Source: Candidatus Poribacteria bacterium
Lineage (GTDB): Bacteria > Poribacteria > WGA-4E > WGA-3G
Reading direction: 5' to 3'
Assembly: GCA_022828145.1 (NCBI GenBank)
Contig: JAJEJA010000026.1
Location: 1-64,000 of the forward strand
Length of the DNA: 64,000 bases
Shown: positions 53,195 through 62,345 of the stretch, piece after piece
Numbering within the stretch: the stretch's first letter is position 1
Layout of the letters: each line of letters starts with the position of its first letter
Notes under the pieces: model-generated
The model's input: the letters and a program-made list of their open reading frames with translations, nothing else
Database searches by the model: none
What the model was told of the DNA's origin: nothing
Program-made: the position numbers and the translations under genes

Positions 53195-54034
53195 ATGACA
53201 GAGGTAATATTAATGAAAGTTAGAACAGAATTTGTTCCCTCTTGGGTGCTGTGTATTTTCAATTTTGCTCTGCACATAAGAAAGTATTTCATAAAAATAG
53301 CAATTTGTGCAGTGTTTTTAAGTGCTTTGACAATCGGACATGGTTATGCCGGAGTTTGGAAAGATTTGTTTGATGAACCAGAACTGATTGGCTGGGAACG
53401 AATTGTTGAAGATAATCCGTGGTTTGCATCTTGGGAATTTGACGGGCTTGTCCCTGGAATCCTTATTGGGACTATTGAAGAAGCGAAACAGGAACAGGTG
53501 ACAGCAGCTGATTTTCTACACTGGAATGCACATCAATTTCAGCTTGCCAAAGTAGCAGTTGTAGGTGAGGAAATACGTTACCTACGTGGCAACAGGAATG
53601 TTTCGGGTGAACTCTGCTTATTCCTTGGTAAGCGGCAACCTGAACCTGAATTCGCAGCAGGTTATATTTTCAGTCCTGAAAAGACAACTAAAATGCAGTT
53701 TACCGCAAATGGTGTTTACAAAATTGGTGAAGTGAAAGTAAATTATGATGACAGGTTCCGCTTGACATCAGGTCATTTAAAAGTTGTTTTTGATGCTGGG
53801 AAGTTTCAACTATACACACAAAAACTTCTAATTACAGAATTCTTTGACTCTGATATCCCTATGATAGATGTTGCCGGTTTGATGGTAGTCCATAAACCTC
53901 CTGGAAGTTGGTTTGATGCAACTATATCAACCTTTTCTATTTCAGGTAATGGTATTCCTAATCACAATTTTCTTGATGTGCAGATGCATGAAACACAGTT
54001 GACTACAACTTGGGGAGCATTGAAACGTTTCTGA
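53195..54034 (+). CDS. Secreted paralogue 1 of the WxDxFDE family, with C-terminal W-G tail
   Basis: 279 residues. A signal peptide (about 28-50, ending HGYAGVW) follows a 25-residue N-region, longer than in paralogue 2. The body shares KDLFDEPELIGWERIVEDNP, SGELCLFLGKRQPEPEFAAG, GYIFSPEKTTKMQF and HLKVVFDAGKFQLYTQ with 54182 and 54987. The pattern (beta-rich, opening with W-E) recalls LamG/concanavalin-A-like folds, but that is inference. It ends QLTTTWGALKRF. A later in-frame ATG at 53213 (MKVRTE) is possible. Confidence 0.78.
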   Translation: MTEVILMKVRTEFVPSWVLCIFNFALHIRKYFIKIAICAVFLSALTIGHGYAGVWKDLFDEPELIGWERIVEDNPWFASWEFDGLVPGILIGTIEEAKQEQVTAADFLHWNAHQFQLAKVAVVGEEIRYLRGNRNVSGELCLFLGKRQPEPEFAAGYIFSPEKTTKMQFTANGVYKIGEVKVNYDDRFRLTSGHLKVVFDAGKFQLYTQKLLITEFFDSDIPMIDVAGLMVVHKPPGSWFDATISTFSISGNGIPNHNFLDVQMHETQLTTTWGALKRF

Positions 54035-54181
54035 ATAAACTTAGCATCTTAGTACTATTCACCGACACAACAAACAGTGTTTCAGGATGGCGTATTGTTC
54101 TTATAATTGCCAGGATTTCATCACGTCAAATAGTCGACAAGACATTAATAATTCACATGACAGCATGGAGATGAATGGGAC

Positions 54182-54922
54182 ATGAGAAAATACATTACAA
54201 TTACGTTGTTTTTAAGTTTAATCTTGTGTGGACTTAGTCACGCCGGAACTTGGAGAGATGAGTTTGAAGAAGCAAAACTCTTTGATTGGGAACGCATTTT
54301 AGAAGATAACCCATGGTCCGCTACATGGGAAACTGAAGCAGGTCTTCTTGTTTCCAGTATTATGAAGCCGAATCATATTCTGGTCAATGCATCTGATTTG
54401 TTACGCTGGAAAGCACGGCAATTTCAACTCCCGAGATTAACAGTGGTGAGTAAGGGAATACAATACGGACGGTTCCAACACAATGTTAGAAGTGAGCTTT
54501 CTTTATTCCTTGGAAAACACAAACCCGCACCTAACTTTATAGAAGGTTATGTTTTCAGTCCAGAAGACACAGAAAAATTGACAATAACAGAGAAAGGTGT
54601 TTACAAAATTGGTAAAGTGAAAGCACAATATCATGATAGGTTTCATGTAACCACAAACCATTTAAAAGTGGTCTTTGATACTGGAAAGTTCAGACTCTTT
54701 ACGCAAGACATTCTATTGACTGAATTCATTGACGATGAAATCGTGTTAATCGATGTTGTCGGATTGATAATCTCTTATAGACCCTCTGGAGATCATTCTA
54801 TGGCATCCATCAATGCTTTTTCTATTTCTGGACACGATATTCCTAACCACAATTCTCTTGATGTACATTTACGAGAGACACATCTTACATCTACTTGGGG
54901 ATCATTAAAAAGTTCTGAGTAA
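54182..54922 (+). CDS. Secreted paralogue 2 of the WxDxFDE family, with C-terminal W-G tail
   Basis: 246 residues. A short signal peptide (residues ~4-21, ending LSHAGTW) begins it. It aligns throughout with 53195-54034: RDEFEEAKLFDWERILEDNP, SELSLFLGKHKPAPNFIEGY, HLKVVFDTGKFRLFTQDILL and GHDIPNHNSLDVHLRETHL. It ends LTSTWGSLKSSE. No catalytic motif is evident, so binding of a surface glycan is more likely than catalysis. A 147-base gap separates it from paralogue 1. Confidence 0.8.
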   Translation: MRKYITITLFLSLILCGLSHAGTWRDEFEEAKLFDWERILEDNPWSATWETEAGLLVSSIMKPNHILVNASDLLRWKARQFQLPRLTVVSKGIQYGRFQHNVRSELSLFLGKHKPAPNFIEGYVFSPEDTEKLTITEKGVYKIGKVKAQYHDRFHVTTNHLKVVFDTGKFRLFTQDILLTEFIDDEIVLIDVVGLIISYRPSGDHSMASINAFSISGHDIPNHNSLDVHLRETHLTSTWGSLKSSE

Positions 54923-54986
54923 TCTTAAAATACGCTGGTTAGAACTATACGCCTTTGATTAATACTACAGGAGGTAAATTAAATTT

Positions 54987-55823
54987 ATGACAAATGAAAC
55001 AATAAAAGACAGACTCCGAATTCAAAAGTTTCTGGATTTTGTTAATTTAAATTCAGAATGTATTAAGGGCATCACTAAATACATGTTCTGTTTATCGCTA
55101 CTGAATATGTATCTCTGTGGATATAGTTTCGCAGGAGTTTGGCAAGATACTTTTGATGATGCAGAACTCAAAGGGTGGGAAAGAATTGCTGAGGGTGATC
55201 CTTGGAACGCCAAATGGGAAGTTGTAGATGGTATCCTATTCTCAGAAATTAAAAAACCTCCTACCAGTCCAAGATGTGAGAAAACCGCAGCGGATTTTCT
55301 GCACTGGAACAAACACCAATTTAAGCTTGACCGATTGGCGGTGACAGGTTCAAGAATTAATTATCCACAAGAAGGACCACATGGTATGGGGGAGCTCTGC
55401 TTATTCATGGGGAAAATGCTCAATATCAATGACTTTGCGGTTGAAGGATACATTTTCAGTCCAGAAGAGACAAGTAAAGTAACGTTTTCGAAAAAGGATG
55501 ATTATAGTAGAGGTAATACAGAAGAATGGTATGGAGATAAATTTCCATTCACTACACGTCACCTAAAAGTTGTTTTTGATTCAGGGCAGTTCCAACTGTT
55601 TACAGACAGAGTTTTGCTAACCGAATTCGTTGACAAACGCTTCACACAGATTGATGTTGTAGGTTTACTCATTACATGCCATTTCGGTAGTGAAACAAGG
55701 TTTGGGGCAAACATCTCAAGTTTTTCGGTTGCTGGAAGTGGTATTCCTAACCACAGTCTTGCTGTTCAGATGCAAAAAACGAAACTTACAGCAATTTGGG
55801 GACAATTGAAAGGTTTTGAGTAA
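54987..55823 (+). CDS. Secreted paralogue 3 of the WxDxFDE family, with C-terminal W-G tail
   Basis: 278 residues. The N-region is long (about 30 residues) before a hydrophobic core YMFCLSLLNMYLCGYSFAG. The body matches paralogues 1 and 2: QDTFDDAELKGWERIAEGDP, GELCLFMGKMLNINDFAVEG, HLKVVFDSGQFQLFTDRVLL. It ends KLTAIWGQLKGFE. GGAGG precedes the start by about ten bases. Confidence 0.8.
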   Translation: MTNETIKDRLRIQKFLDFVNLNSECIKGITKYMFCLSLLNMYLCGYSFAGVWQDTFDDAELKGWERIAEGDPWNAKWEVVDGILFSEIKKPPTSPRCEKTAADFLHWNKHQFKLDRLAVTGSRINYPQEGPHGMGELCLFMGKMLNINDFAVEGYIFSPEETSKVTFSKKDDYSRGNTEEWYGDKFPFTTRHLKVVFDSGQFQLFTDRVLLTEFVDKRFTQIDVVGLLITCHFGSETRFGANISSFSVAGSGIPNHSLAVQMQKTKLTAIWGQLKGFE

Positions 55824-55857
55824 AGTTCTAAAACAACTTGATTGATAATGGTGATAT

Positions 55858-56628
55858 ATGAAGCTGTATCTAAAACTCTTAGTATGGATTACCATATTTT
55901 CTGCCCCTTCAATTTTTTCCTTATCCAGTTTTGGACAGAGTTTTCAGACAGACTTTGATGTCTGGGAAGAAGATAACTGGGAACTATGGGGAGAACATTC
56001 TCTATGGAATGTCGAAAGAGGCAATCTACGGGGAAGGATTCACGTGCCACGCATCACAACTGAATTGTTCCAATTTAAAGGTCTCCCTGGAACATACAAA
56101 AATTATGATATTTCTGTCCACGGGAACATAATTCAGAGACAGGTAAAAAAACCAGGTTCTGGAAACTTCACAATTACCTTAAGAAATCTCGGATCAAAGC
56201 ATTCAAGTATTGGTGTCGCTTTAGGAAAGTTATTTGATTATCCACCTGAAGAACAACCTTTTTTCTATCTATTTTTTACAAATGGAATACGGGCAGAAAG
56301 TATCAACGGCTGGGGCGATTCAGATCCTTTTCCAAAGTGGCATGTGCCCCGGCATCCAGGCACTCTTTGGGAAACACAGGAGTTATCATCCATGGAGCTT
56401 CGTTTTAATCGAGGGCATTTTCAGTGGTTCGCAGATGGTGAAAAACGCGCTGATTTTAAAGATACCGAATTTTCATCAATAGAGATTATCGGATTTGTTT
56501 TGGAAGGAAGTGAACTACATATTGGAAGTGCGTGGGTAGATTATTTTGAGATTTCAGGGTTAGGCCTTGCTGTTTTACCACAATCAAAGTTAGCGACTAT
56601 ATGGGCTCAACTCAGAAAGAGAAAATAG
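55858..56628 (+). CDS. Secreted, diverged fourth member with C-terminal W-A tail
   Basis: 256 residues. The signal peptide (about 4-24) ends near LSSFGQS. The body is distant from paralogues 1-3 but keeps the plan: DFDVWEEDNWELWGEHSLWN, then a strand-rich region ending FEISGLGLAVLPQSKLA. The tail reads TIWAQLRKRK, with Ala at the Gly position. It may be a separate ConA-like family that shares only the tail. It starts 34 bases after paralogue 3. Confidence 0.75.
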   Translation: MKLYLKLLVWITIFSAPSIFSLSSFGQSFQTDFDVWEEDNWELWGEHSLWNVERGNLRGRIHVPRITTELFQFKGLPGTYKNYDISVHGNIIQRQVKKPGSGNFTITLRNLGSKHSSIGVALGKLFDYPPEEQPFFYLFFTNGIRAESINGWGDSDPFPKWHVPRHPGTLWETQELSSMELRFNRGHFQWFADGEKRADFKDTEFSSIEIIGFVLEGSELHIGSAWVDYFEISGLGLAVLPQSKLATIWAQLRKRK

Positions 56629-56654
56629 CCGTGTTAAATATCCAGTATTTCACT

Positions 56655-56799
56655 AACTTAACCCAAGTTGCCACCTAATGTAGCACATTCTGTTAGATTG
56701 TGCATAAGAGGGTATAAACTGGATGCGGACGCTACAATATTGCCCAAAAGAGGATGTTTCCAGCCCTAAATCTTGATAGGTAGCAACTTGGGTTAACTT
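56655..56799. mobile_element. MITE-like element with ~22-bp inverted termini
   Basis: aacttaacccaagttgccacct (56655-56676) pairs with aggtagcaacttgggttaactt (56778-56799), two mismatches. The interior includes gtagcacattctgttagatt, which is the reverse complement of part of family D. It occupies nearly all of the gap before the next gene. Confidence 0.75.
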
Positions 56800-56816
56800 A
56801 GGAGAACGTAAATCTT

Positions 56817-58572
56817 ATGTATAACACTATGCTGAATTGTATTTTCCTGCAATTGTTATGTTTCGGTCTTTTTGTCGGAATCTGTCAATCCCAAGAGTTG
56901 TCCGATATGCAGTTAGGGATAATTCAGGGACAAGTGACTGATGAAGACAATAACCCTCTCTCTGGTTACACTGTTTCAGTAGTCTCACAAACAGATAGCA
57001 TAACTTACGCAACTAAAACCAATTCTGGCGGGGAGTTTACGCTTACAAACCTACCTGCTGGAGATTGGAAGGTGAAGTTGCGATACTACAGCACAGTAAT
57101 TGCAGAACGCGACGTTACAACTGCTGGAGAAGCGGGTGTTAAAACCGATTTTATTGTTGCCGGCACAGGTGTTATTTTCGGTTTCCTACTTGATTCAATA
57201 AACAAATCCCCTTTGCCGATAACGGGTGAAATCCAAGTTGGACTTCTTGAGCATGAAAGAGAACGGATTGCCAGTGTTTACCGTGGCGAGGTATTTGATG
57301 GATATTTTGAAGTTAAAGGTCTACTTCCGGGACGCTACCGTCTTATTGATGCTTTTGACAGTTATGTTTTTTCTCTCACTGATTCAACTTCGTTCATAGT
57401 TATCCGGAAAGTCATGTCTCTGGAATAGAGATATATTTGAAACCAGGAGCATCTATGTTCGGACGTTTCGTTGACGCTGAAAATCAACAGCCTATCACCG
57501 GAGTTTCCATCAGGATAGCATCGGAAAAAAGTGATAGTCTTTATCGTGATGGTGATTTCGCACATGAAACGAAGACAGACACAAAAGGTGAATTCCGCAT
57601 AACAACCCCAAATGATTCCGGTATATACTATGCCTTCACACTGATTGCATCACACCCGCAATACCAAACACATCATTGGAAATTGGATATGTCACCTGAA
57701 AAGAACGTATATGATTTAGGGGAACTTTCACTGAAACCTTTCCTCTCTCTACAAGGTAAAGTTTCTGTTTCAAACCCACATCATACAGTCAACGGACTCA
57801 AGGTTAAGTTAAAGATGCACAACAAATTCACTGATTTCTTTCGCGCTGCTGCACAACTTGAACACACTGTGAAGACTGATTCAGAAGGTAATTTTCTGTT
57901 CTCTGAACTTCATCCGATTGAATACACGTTGACAATCTCCAGAAATAATGTTCTGATCGCTTTTTTAGATTCTGTCAACCCCCTAAATAAGCAACAAATT
58001 AAAATCCACGTACCAAAACTGAAGACATTACAGGGAAGGGTAGTTAGTTTTCGAGAACGTCCTATTCCAGATGTGCAGCTTTACGCAGCGCATCGCAGTG
58101 AAATTAGAAATGGACACGGTGCCCCTATTTCTATGACTAAAACGGATGCAAATGGAACTTTCAAATGCCGCTGTTAGAGACGAAACCACATCTGCTGTCG
58201 GTAGAAGTGTCAAAAAAAGGCTACCTTTCAAAAGTATACCGAAACGTAAAAATCGGAAAAGACCCACTAATTGTTTCACTTGAAAAAGGGTATGATATTA
58301 AGGGACAAGTTATATTACCGGAAAATATTCAGTCAGATGGATATTATGAAGTGAAAGTATTTCCTGAAAATACTCCCATGAAACCAACATTGAATCCTTT
58401 CGGGTTGATTAGACCGATCGTGTCAAGACATTTTCCCCTAACCCAGCCAACTTTCTTGTTAGAGGGTCTCTTAGAAGAAGAGTATATGCTCTATATCGTT
58501 GGAGATGGAATCGCTGCAACCAAAATGAATGTGAAATCTGCAGAAAACAGCAAAAAGGTGTTGAAGAGATAG
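56817..58572 (+). pseudogene. Secreted carboxypeptidase-regulatory-domain protein broken by two frameshifts
   Basis: Three successive open frames (56817-57428, 57437-58177, 58165-58572) read as one protein of about 580 residues. The first has a signal peptide and a CarboxypepD_reg unit (IIQGQVTDEDNNPLSGYTVS). The second continues with KPGASMFGRFVDAENQQPIT and SLQGKVSVSNPH, the third with SVEVSKKGYLSKVYRNVKIG and GYDIKGQVILPENIQ. The first join (near 57418) needs one frame change. The second (near 58160) is explained by loss of one A in ttcaaatgccg. Genuine decay, sequencing error in homopolymers and recoding are all possible. No W-G tail is present. Confidence 0.75.
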
Positions 58573-58629
58573 AAAATAGAGTTCTAAACAATTTTAATGT
58601 GAGATAACTATATTATGTGAGGCAAAAAG

Positions 58630-59076
58630 TTGAAACAAGTTATCAAGGACTCGTTAATTGTTTGTATTTGGATCGGAATTGGAACCCTCACGCTTTGGGG
58701 AATGGATTGGTTCGGACTTATAGCTTCGACCTCAAATGTCTCCAATAATTCCTCTTTGCAAGTTGATTTTCCAGCAGTTTACAAAATCTGGAAAAGCGGA
58801 GACGCAATATTTGTGGACACGCGCTCCGCTTCAAACTTCCGAAAAGGGCATATTCCTGGTGCCGTCAATATCCCTCTTAATCGCGTGAAACATCAATTGA
58901 AGGTTCTTCCAACAAACAAAGAAACGCTTTTGATTACCTACTGTGGAAACATTGAATGTCCAAATGCCCATCAGTTGATGAATGTGTTATTGGGTTATGG
59001 TTACCAAAACGTAAAGTTTTTTCCACGTGGGGTGAGAGGGTGGCAAGCATTAGGACACGCATTAGAAACAAAATGA
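58630..59076 (+). CDS. Membrane-anchored rhodanese-like protein
   Basis: 148 residues from a TTG. One N-terminal helix (about 8-28) precedes a rhodanese domain: VDTRSASNFRKGHIPGAVNI, then the active-site loop YCGNIECPNAHQL with a Cys at the persulfide position. The domain faces the periplasm if the helix is a signal anchor. It overlaps the MauE-like gene by four bases (ATGA), so the pair is coupled; a shared role in periplasmic thiol or sulfur redox is inferred. Confidence 0.85.
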   Translation: MKQVIKDSLIVCIWIGIGTLTLWGMDWFGLIASTSNVSNNSSLQVDFPAVYKIWKSGDAIFVDTRSASNFRKGHIPGAVNIPLNRVKHQLKVLPTNKETLLITYCGNIECPNAHQLMNVLLGYGYQNVKFFPRGVRGWQALGHALETK

Positions 59077-59579
59077 CTATTAAATCACTTCTGCTAACTG
59101 TTTTAAGAATAACTATCGGGATGATTTTTCTCTTTTCTGGAATAGCTAAACTGACAAGTCTAACAGCTTTTATATCCAACGTTGCCGCTTATGAAATTTT
59201 GCCGACTTTATTGATAAAACCAATAAGTTATCTATTAGTTTCTGCTGAAATAACCTTGGGAATCGCCTTATGCATTGGCTATTTTTCAAGAGGATCAGGT
59301 TTACTGGCATCAATCCTATTCATGACATTTACGATTGTCCTAATAATAGTTTTGTTGCAGAAATTGTCTGTTACGAACTGTGGTTGTGAAAATATTCTTT
59401 TTAGTTTTTTAGATACCATAGGAGTTTCGGTTTCAACAACCCCAAATTGGAAAATAGTTCTCATAGATGTTGCATTGGCAGCAACTTGTTTTTGGATAGC
59501 CTGTTCACCGCAGCGGGGATATGGAATAGAATCGCTAATTTCACAAATCGCACACAATCCCACCAAGACTATACGTTAA
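59073..59579 (+). CDS. MauE/DoxX-like membrane protein
   Basis: About 168 residues from the ATG at 59073. The longer frame from 58956 lies inside the rhodanese gene and is rejected. Four membrane helices are visible, with RITIGMIFLFSGIAKLTSLT in the first and the cysteine motif NCGCENILF between the third and fourth. MauE-type proteins help form disulfides in exported enzymes, and DoxX-like ones handle thiosulfate. Both fit a rhodanese partner. Confidence 0.8.
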   Translation: MTIKSLLLTVLRITIGMIFLFSGIAKLTSLTAFISNVAAYEILPTLLIKPISYLLVSAEITLGIALCIGYFSRGSGLLASILFMTFTIVLIIVLLQKLSVTNCGCENILFSFLDTIGVSVSTTPNWKIVLIDVALAATCFWIACSPQRGYGIESLISQIAHNPTKTIR

Positions 59580-59639
59580 CATCTAAACTTGTCTTAACTG
59601 TACGAAATTATGATCTGAAAGCTGATGACACTTCAGTTT

Positions 59640-59737
59640 GTAGAAAGAAGCACAATCAAGAATGAATGTTGTTCAAAGAGACACAATCTAACAGAATGTG
59701 CTACAAAAAAACACACAAGCAAGGATGAATGTGCTAC
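59640..59737. repeat. Dispersed repeat, family D (second copy)
   Basis: It aligns with 30335-30423 over its whole length (agcacaatcaagaatgaatg, gacacaatctaacagaatgt, aaggatgaatgtgctac). It lies in the 351-base gap before purL. The rest of that gap is AT-rich, with only a weak promoter-like TTACGA/TATAAA pair near 59890-59920. Confidence 0.8.
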
Positions 59738-59930
59738 AACCAATCTGAATTAGTGTTAAATTTTTGTGAAGGTATTGTGATGCAGGACTAAAGTGAGGCA
59801 AACTTGTGTTTTAGCACCATAAATTCTGTTGTTCGTAAGATCAATCCTATGATACACTATATTAACAACACATGCAACAGAATAATCTGTTACGATTCTG
59901 AACAGAAAATTTGCTATAAACGGAGAAGTA

Positions 59931-62327
59931 ATGTCCAGCAATGTTAACGAGTGCCAAATTCTAAATGCAGATGATGACGAGTTGATGCGGATTAGTCGTG
60001 AAGGAACACTGTCACTCAATTTAGATGAGATGCACGCCATTCAGGCACACTTTGCAAAACTGCAACGCAACCCAACCGATGTTGAACTCGAAACCATCGC
60101 ACAAACATGGTCAGAACACTGTGTTCACAAAACCTTTAAAAGTCTTATTCTCTATACTGAAGATGGTAAGGATACAGAGAAGATTGACGGTCTCTTTCCG
60201 ACCTATATCCAGCGCGCAACTGAGGAGATTAACAAACCCTGGTGCGTCTCTGTGTTCGTTGATAATGCTGGCATCATAGAATTTGATGACACATACAATC
60301 TTGTTTTCAAGGTAGAAACTCACAATCACCCATCCGCAATAGAACCTTACGGAGGCGCAGGAACAGGGATCGGTGGTGTCATTCGGGATTCCCTCGGAAC
60401 AGGTCTCGGTGCTAAACCGATACTAAACACAGATGTGTTCTGTTTCGGATTGCCGGATACGCCATATCAAGAGTTGCCAAAAGGTACACTCCATCCAAAA
60501 CGCGTCTTCAAAGGTGTTGTAGCAGGTGTACGAGACTACGGTAACAGAATGGGAATTCCGACAGCAAACGGCGCTATCCTATTCGATACTCGCTATACTG
60601 CTAACCCGCTTGTATTCTGTGGTAACGTAGGTCTGATACCGATAGATCGATGTGACAAATCTGTTGAACCGGGCGATTTAGTCGTTGCTGTCGGTGGACG
60701 CACCGGACGCGATGGTATTCACGGTGCTACTTTCTCCTCAGCAGAACTGGATGATACATCTGAAAACCTCGGCAGTGTTGTCCAAATAGGCAATCCGATT
60801 ATGGAGAAGAAGATCGTTGATGCACTCCTACAAGCCCGCGACCTAAACTTATACCGTTCCATCACAGATTGCGGTGCTGGCGGTTTCTCATCTGCTGTCG
60901 GTGAAATGGGAGAAGATACGGGGGCAGAAGTACACCTGGAAAACGTCCCACTCAAATATGAAGGTTTAGCACCATGGGAAATCTGGCTATCAGAAGCACA
61001 AGAACGCATGGTCATCGCTGTTCCACCAGAAAACATTGAGAAACTCATGCAGATATGTGAAGCCGAGATGGTAGAAGCAACGGTACTCGGCAATTTCACT
61101 AATTCCCAACGGTTGCAGGTCTTCTATGAAGGAGAGATCGTTGCGGATTTAGATATGCAGTTCCTCCACAAAGGATTACCGCAACATGTTAAAAAGGCAA
61201 CTTGGTCTATACCGCAACACCCAGAAATGTCCTCACGAGATGAACAGACAGAGGATTACACTGAAGACCTATTGCGCCTGCTTGCGTGTCCAAATATAGC
61301 CAGCAAAGAACATGTTATCCGTCAATATGACCACGAAGTACAAGGTGGCATTGTCGTGAAACCGCTTGTAGGTATTGAGAATGATGGACCGAGCGATGCA
61401 TGTGTCCTAACGCCAATCATTGGTAATCAGGATGCGGTGATCGTATCAAATGGCATCAACCCTAAATACAGTGATGTTGACCCATACATCAGTGCAGCAT
61501 CCGCAATTGATGAAGCACTTCGAAACATTGTTGCAGTCGGTGGATCTATTGAAAAAACCGCCCTATTAGACAATTTCTGTTGGGGTAACCCTGATAAACC
61601 TGATAGACTCGGTGCGTTAGTGCGGGCTGCAAAAGCATGTTATGATATTGCGACTGCTTATGGTACTCCCTTCATCTCTGGTAAAGACAGCCTATATAAC
61701 GAATATCGTGATACGACAACAGGTGAACAACGTGCTATTCCATCAACGTTGTTAATTTCTGCAATCAGTGTCCTGTCTGATGTTGGCAAGGTGGTTACAA
61801 TGGATGTCAAAAAGCCGGGTAATTTGATCTATGCTGTAGGCAACACCTTCGCTGAATTGGGGGGTTCACACTACTTCAGCATACACGGGTATATCGGCAA
61901 CAACGCACCTATTGTTCGCACCGAAGAGGGTAGGTTAACGATGCAAAGACTCAGTTCTGCTATTGACAAAGGTCTTGTTCGATCTTGTCATGACTGTTCA
62001 GAGGGAGGTATCGGTGTTGCAGCAGCAGAAATGGCATTTGCGGGGGGTTACGGACTCTCTCTAAATCTCAACACTATACCTACAGGTGAGAAAATTATAT
62101 ACAATGACTTCCTACTGTTTTCTGAGTCAAATAGTCGTTTTCTCGTTGAAGTTGAACCACAGAAACAGAGCGACTTTGAAGATCACATGGCTGAAGTACC
62201 CATCGGCTGTCTTGGCAGTGTAACAGATAATCCCACATTTACTGTCATTGGTATAGATGGGGAACAGGTCATTAATACGTCAATTGGCATTCTGAAATCG
62301 TCGTGGCAGACTCCATTACATACGTAA
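59931..62327 (+). CDS. purL: Phosphoribosylformylglycinamidine synthase subunit PurL
   Basis: 798 residues, slightly above the usual ~740 for the small PurL type. TWSEHCVHKTFKS is the N-terminal catalytic region with the conserved His. ETHNHPSAIEPYGGAGTGIG binds substrate and metal, and GAGGFSSAVGEMGEDTGAEV and SGKDSLYNEYRD are the AIRS-type ATP-binding and C-terminal blocks. It performs step four of purine synthesis with PurQ and PurS; PurS is not in the window. GGAG precedes the ATG by eight bases. purQ follows 18 bases later. Confidence 0.95.
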   Translation: MSSNVNECQILNADDDELMRISREGTLSLNLDEMHAIQAHFAKLQRNPTDVELETIAQTWSEHCVHKTFKSLILYTEDGKDTEKIDGLFPTYIQRATEEINKPWCVSVFVDNAGIIEFDDTYNLVFKVETHNHPSAIEPYGGAGTGIGGVIRDSLGTGLGAKPILNTDVFCFGLPDTPYQELPKGTLHPKRVFKGVVAGVRDYGNRMGIPTANGAILFDTRYTANPLVFCGNVGLIPIDRCDKSVEPGDLVVAVGGRTGRDGIHGATFSSAELDDTSENLGSVVQIGNPIMEKKIVDALLQARDLNLYRSITDCGAGGFSSAVGEMGEDTGAEVHLENVPLKYEGLAPWEIWLSEAQERMVIAVPPENIEKLMQICEAEMVEATVLGNFTNSQRLQVFYEGEIVADLDMQFLHKGLPQHVKKATWSIPQHPEMSSRDEQTEDYTEDLLRLLACPNIASKEHVIRQYDHEVQGGIVVKPLVGIENDGPSDACVLTPIIGNQDAVIVSNGINPKYSDVDPYISAASAIDEALRNIVAVGGSIEKTALLDNFCWGNPDKPDRLGALVRAAKACYDIATAYGTPFISGKDSLYNEYRDTTTGEQRAIPSTLLISAISVLSDVGKVVTMDVKKPGNLIYAVGNTFAELGGSHYFSIHGYIGNNAPIVRTEEGRLTMQRLSSAIDKGLVRSCHDCSEGGIGVAAAEMAFAGGYGLSLNLNTIPTGEKIIYNDFLLFSESNSRFLVEVEPQKQSDFEDHMAEVPIGCLGSVTDNPTFTVIGIDGEQVINTSIGILKSSWQTPLHT

Positions 62328-62345
62328 TCATTTTTGGAGGATAAT

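Noticed and set aside
56817-58572. Programmed frameshifting
   Set aside because: No slippery heptamer plus stem-loop was recognised at either junction; decay or sequencing error is simpler.
58956-59072. Extended start for the MauE-like gene
   Set aside because: It would overlap the rhodanese active-site region; the ATG at 59073 with four-base overlap is the natural start.
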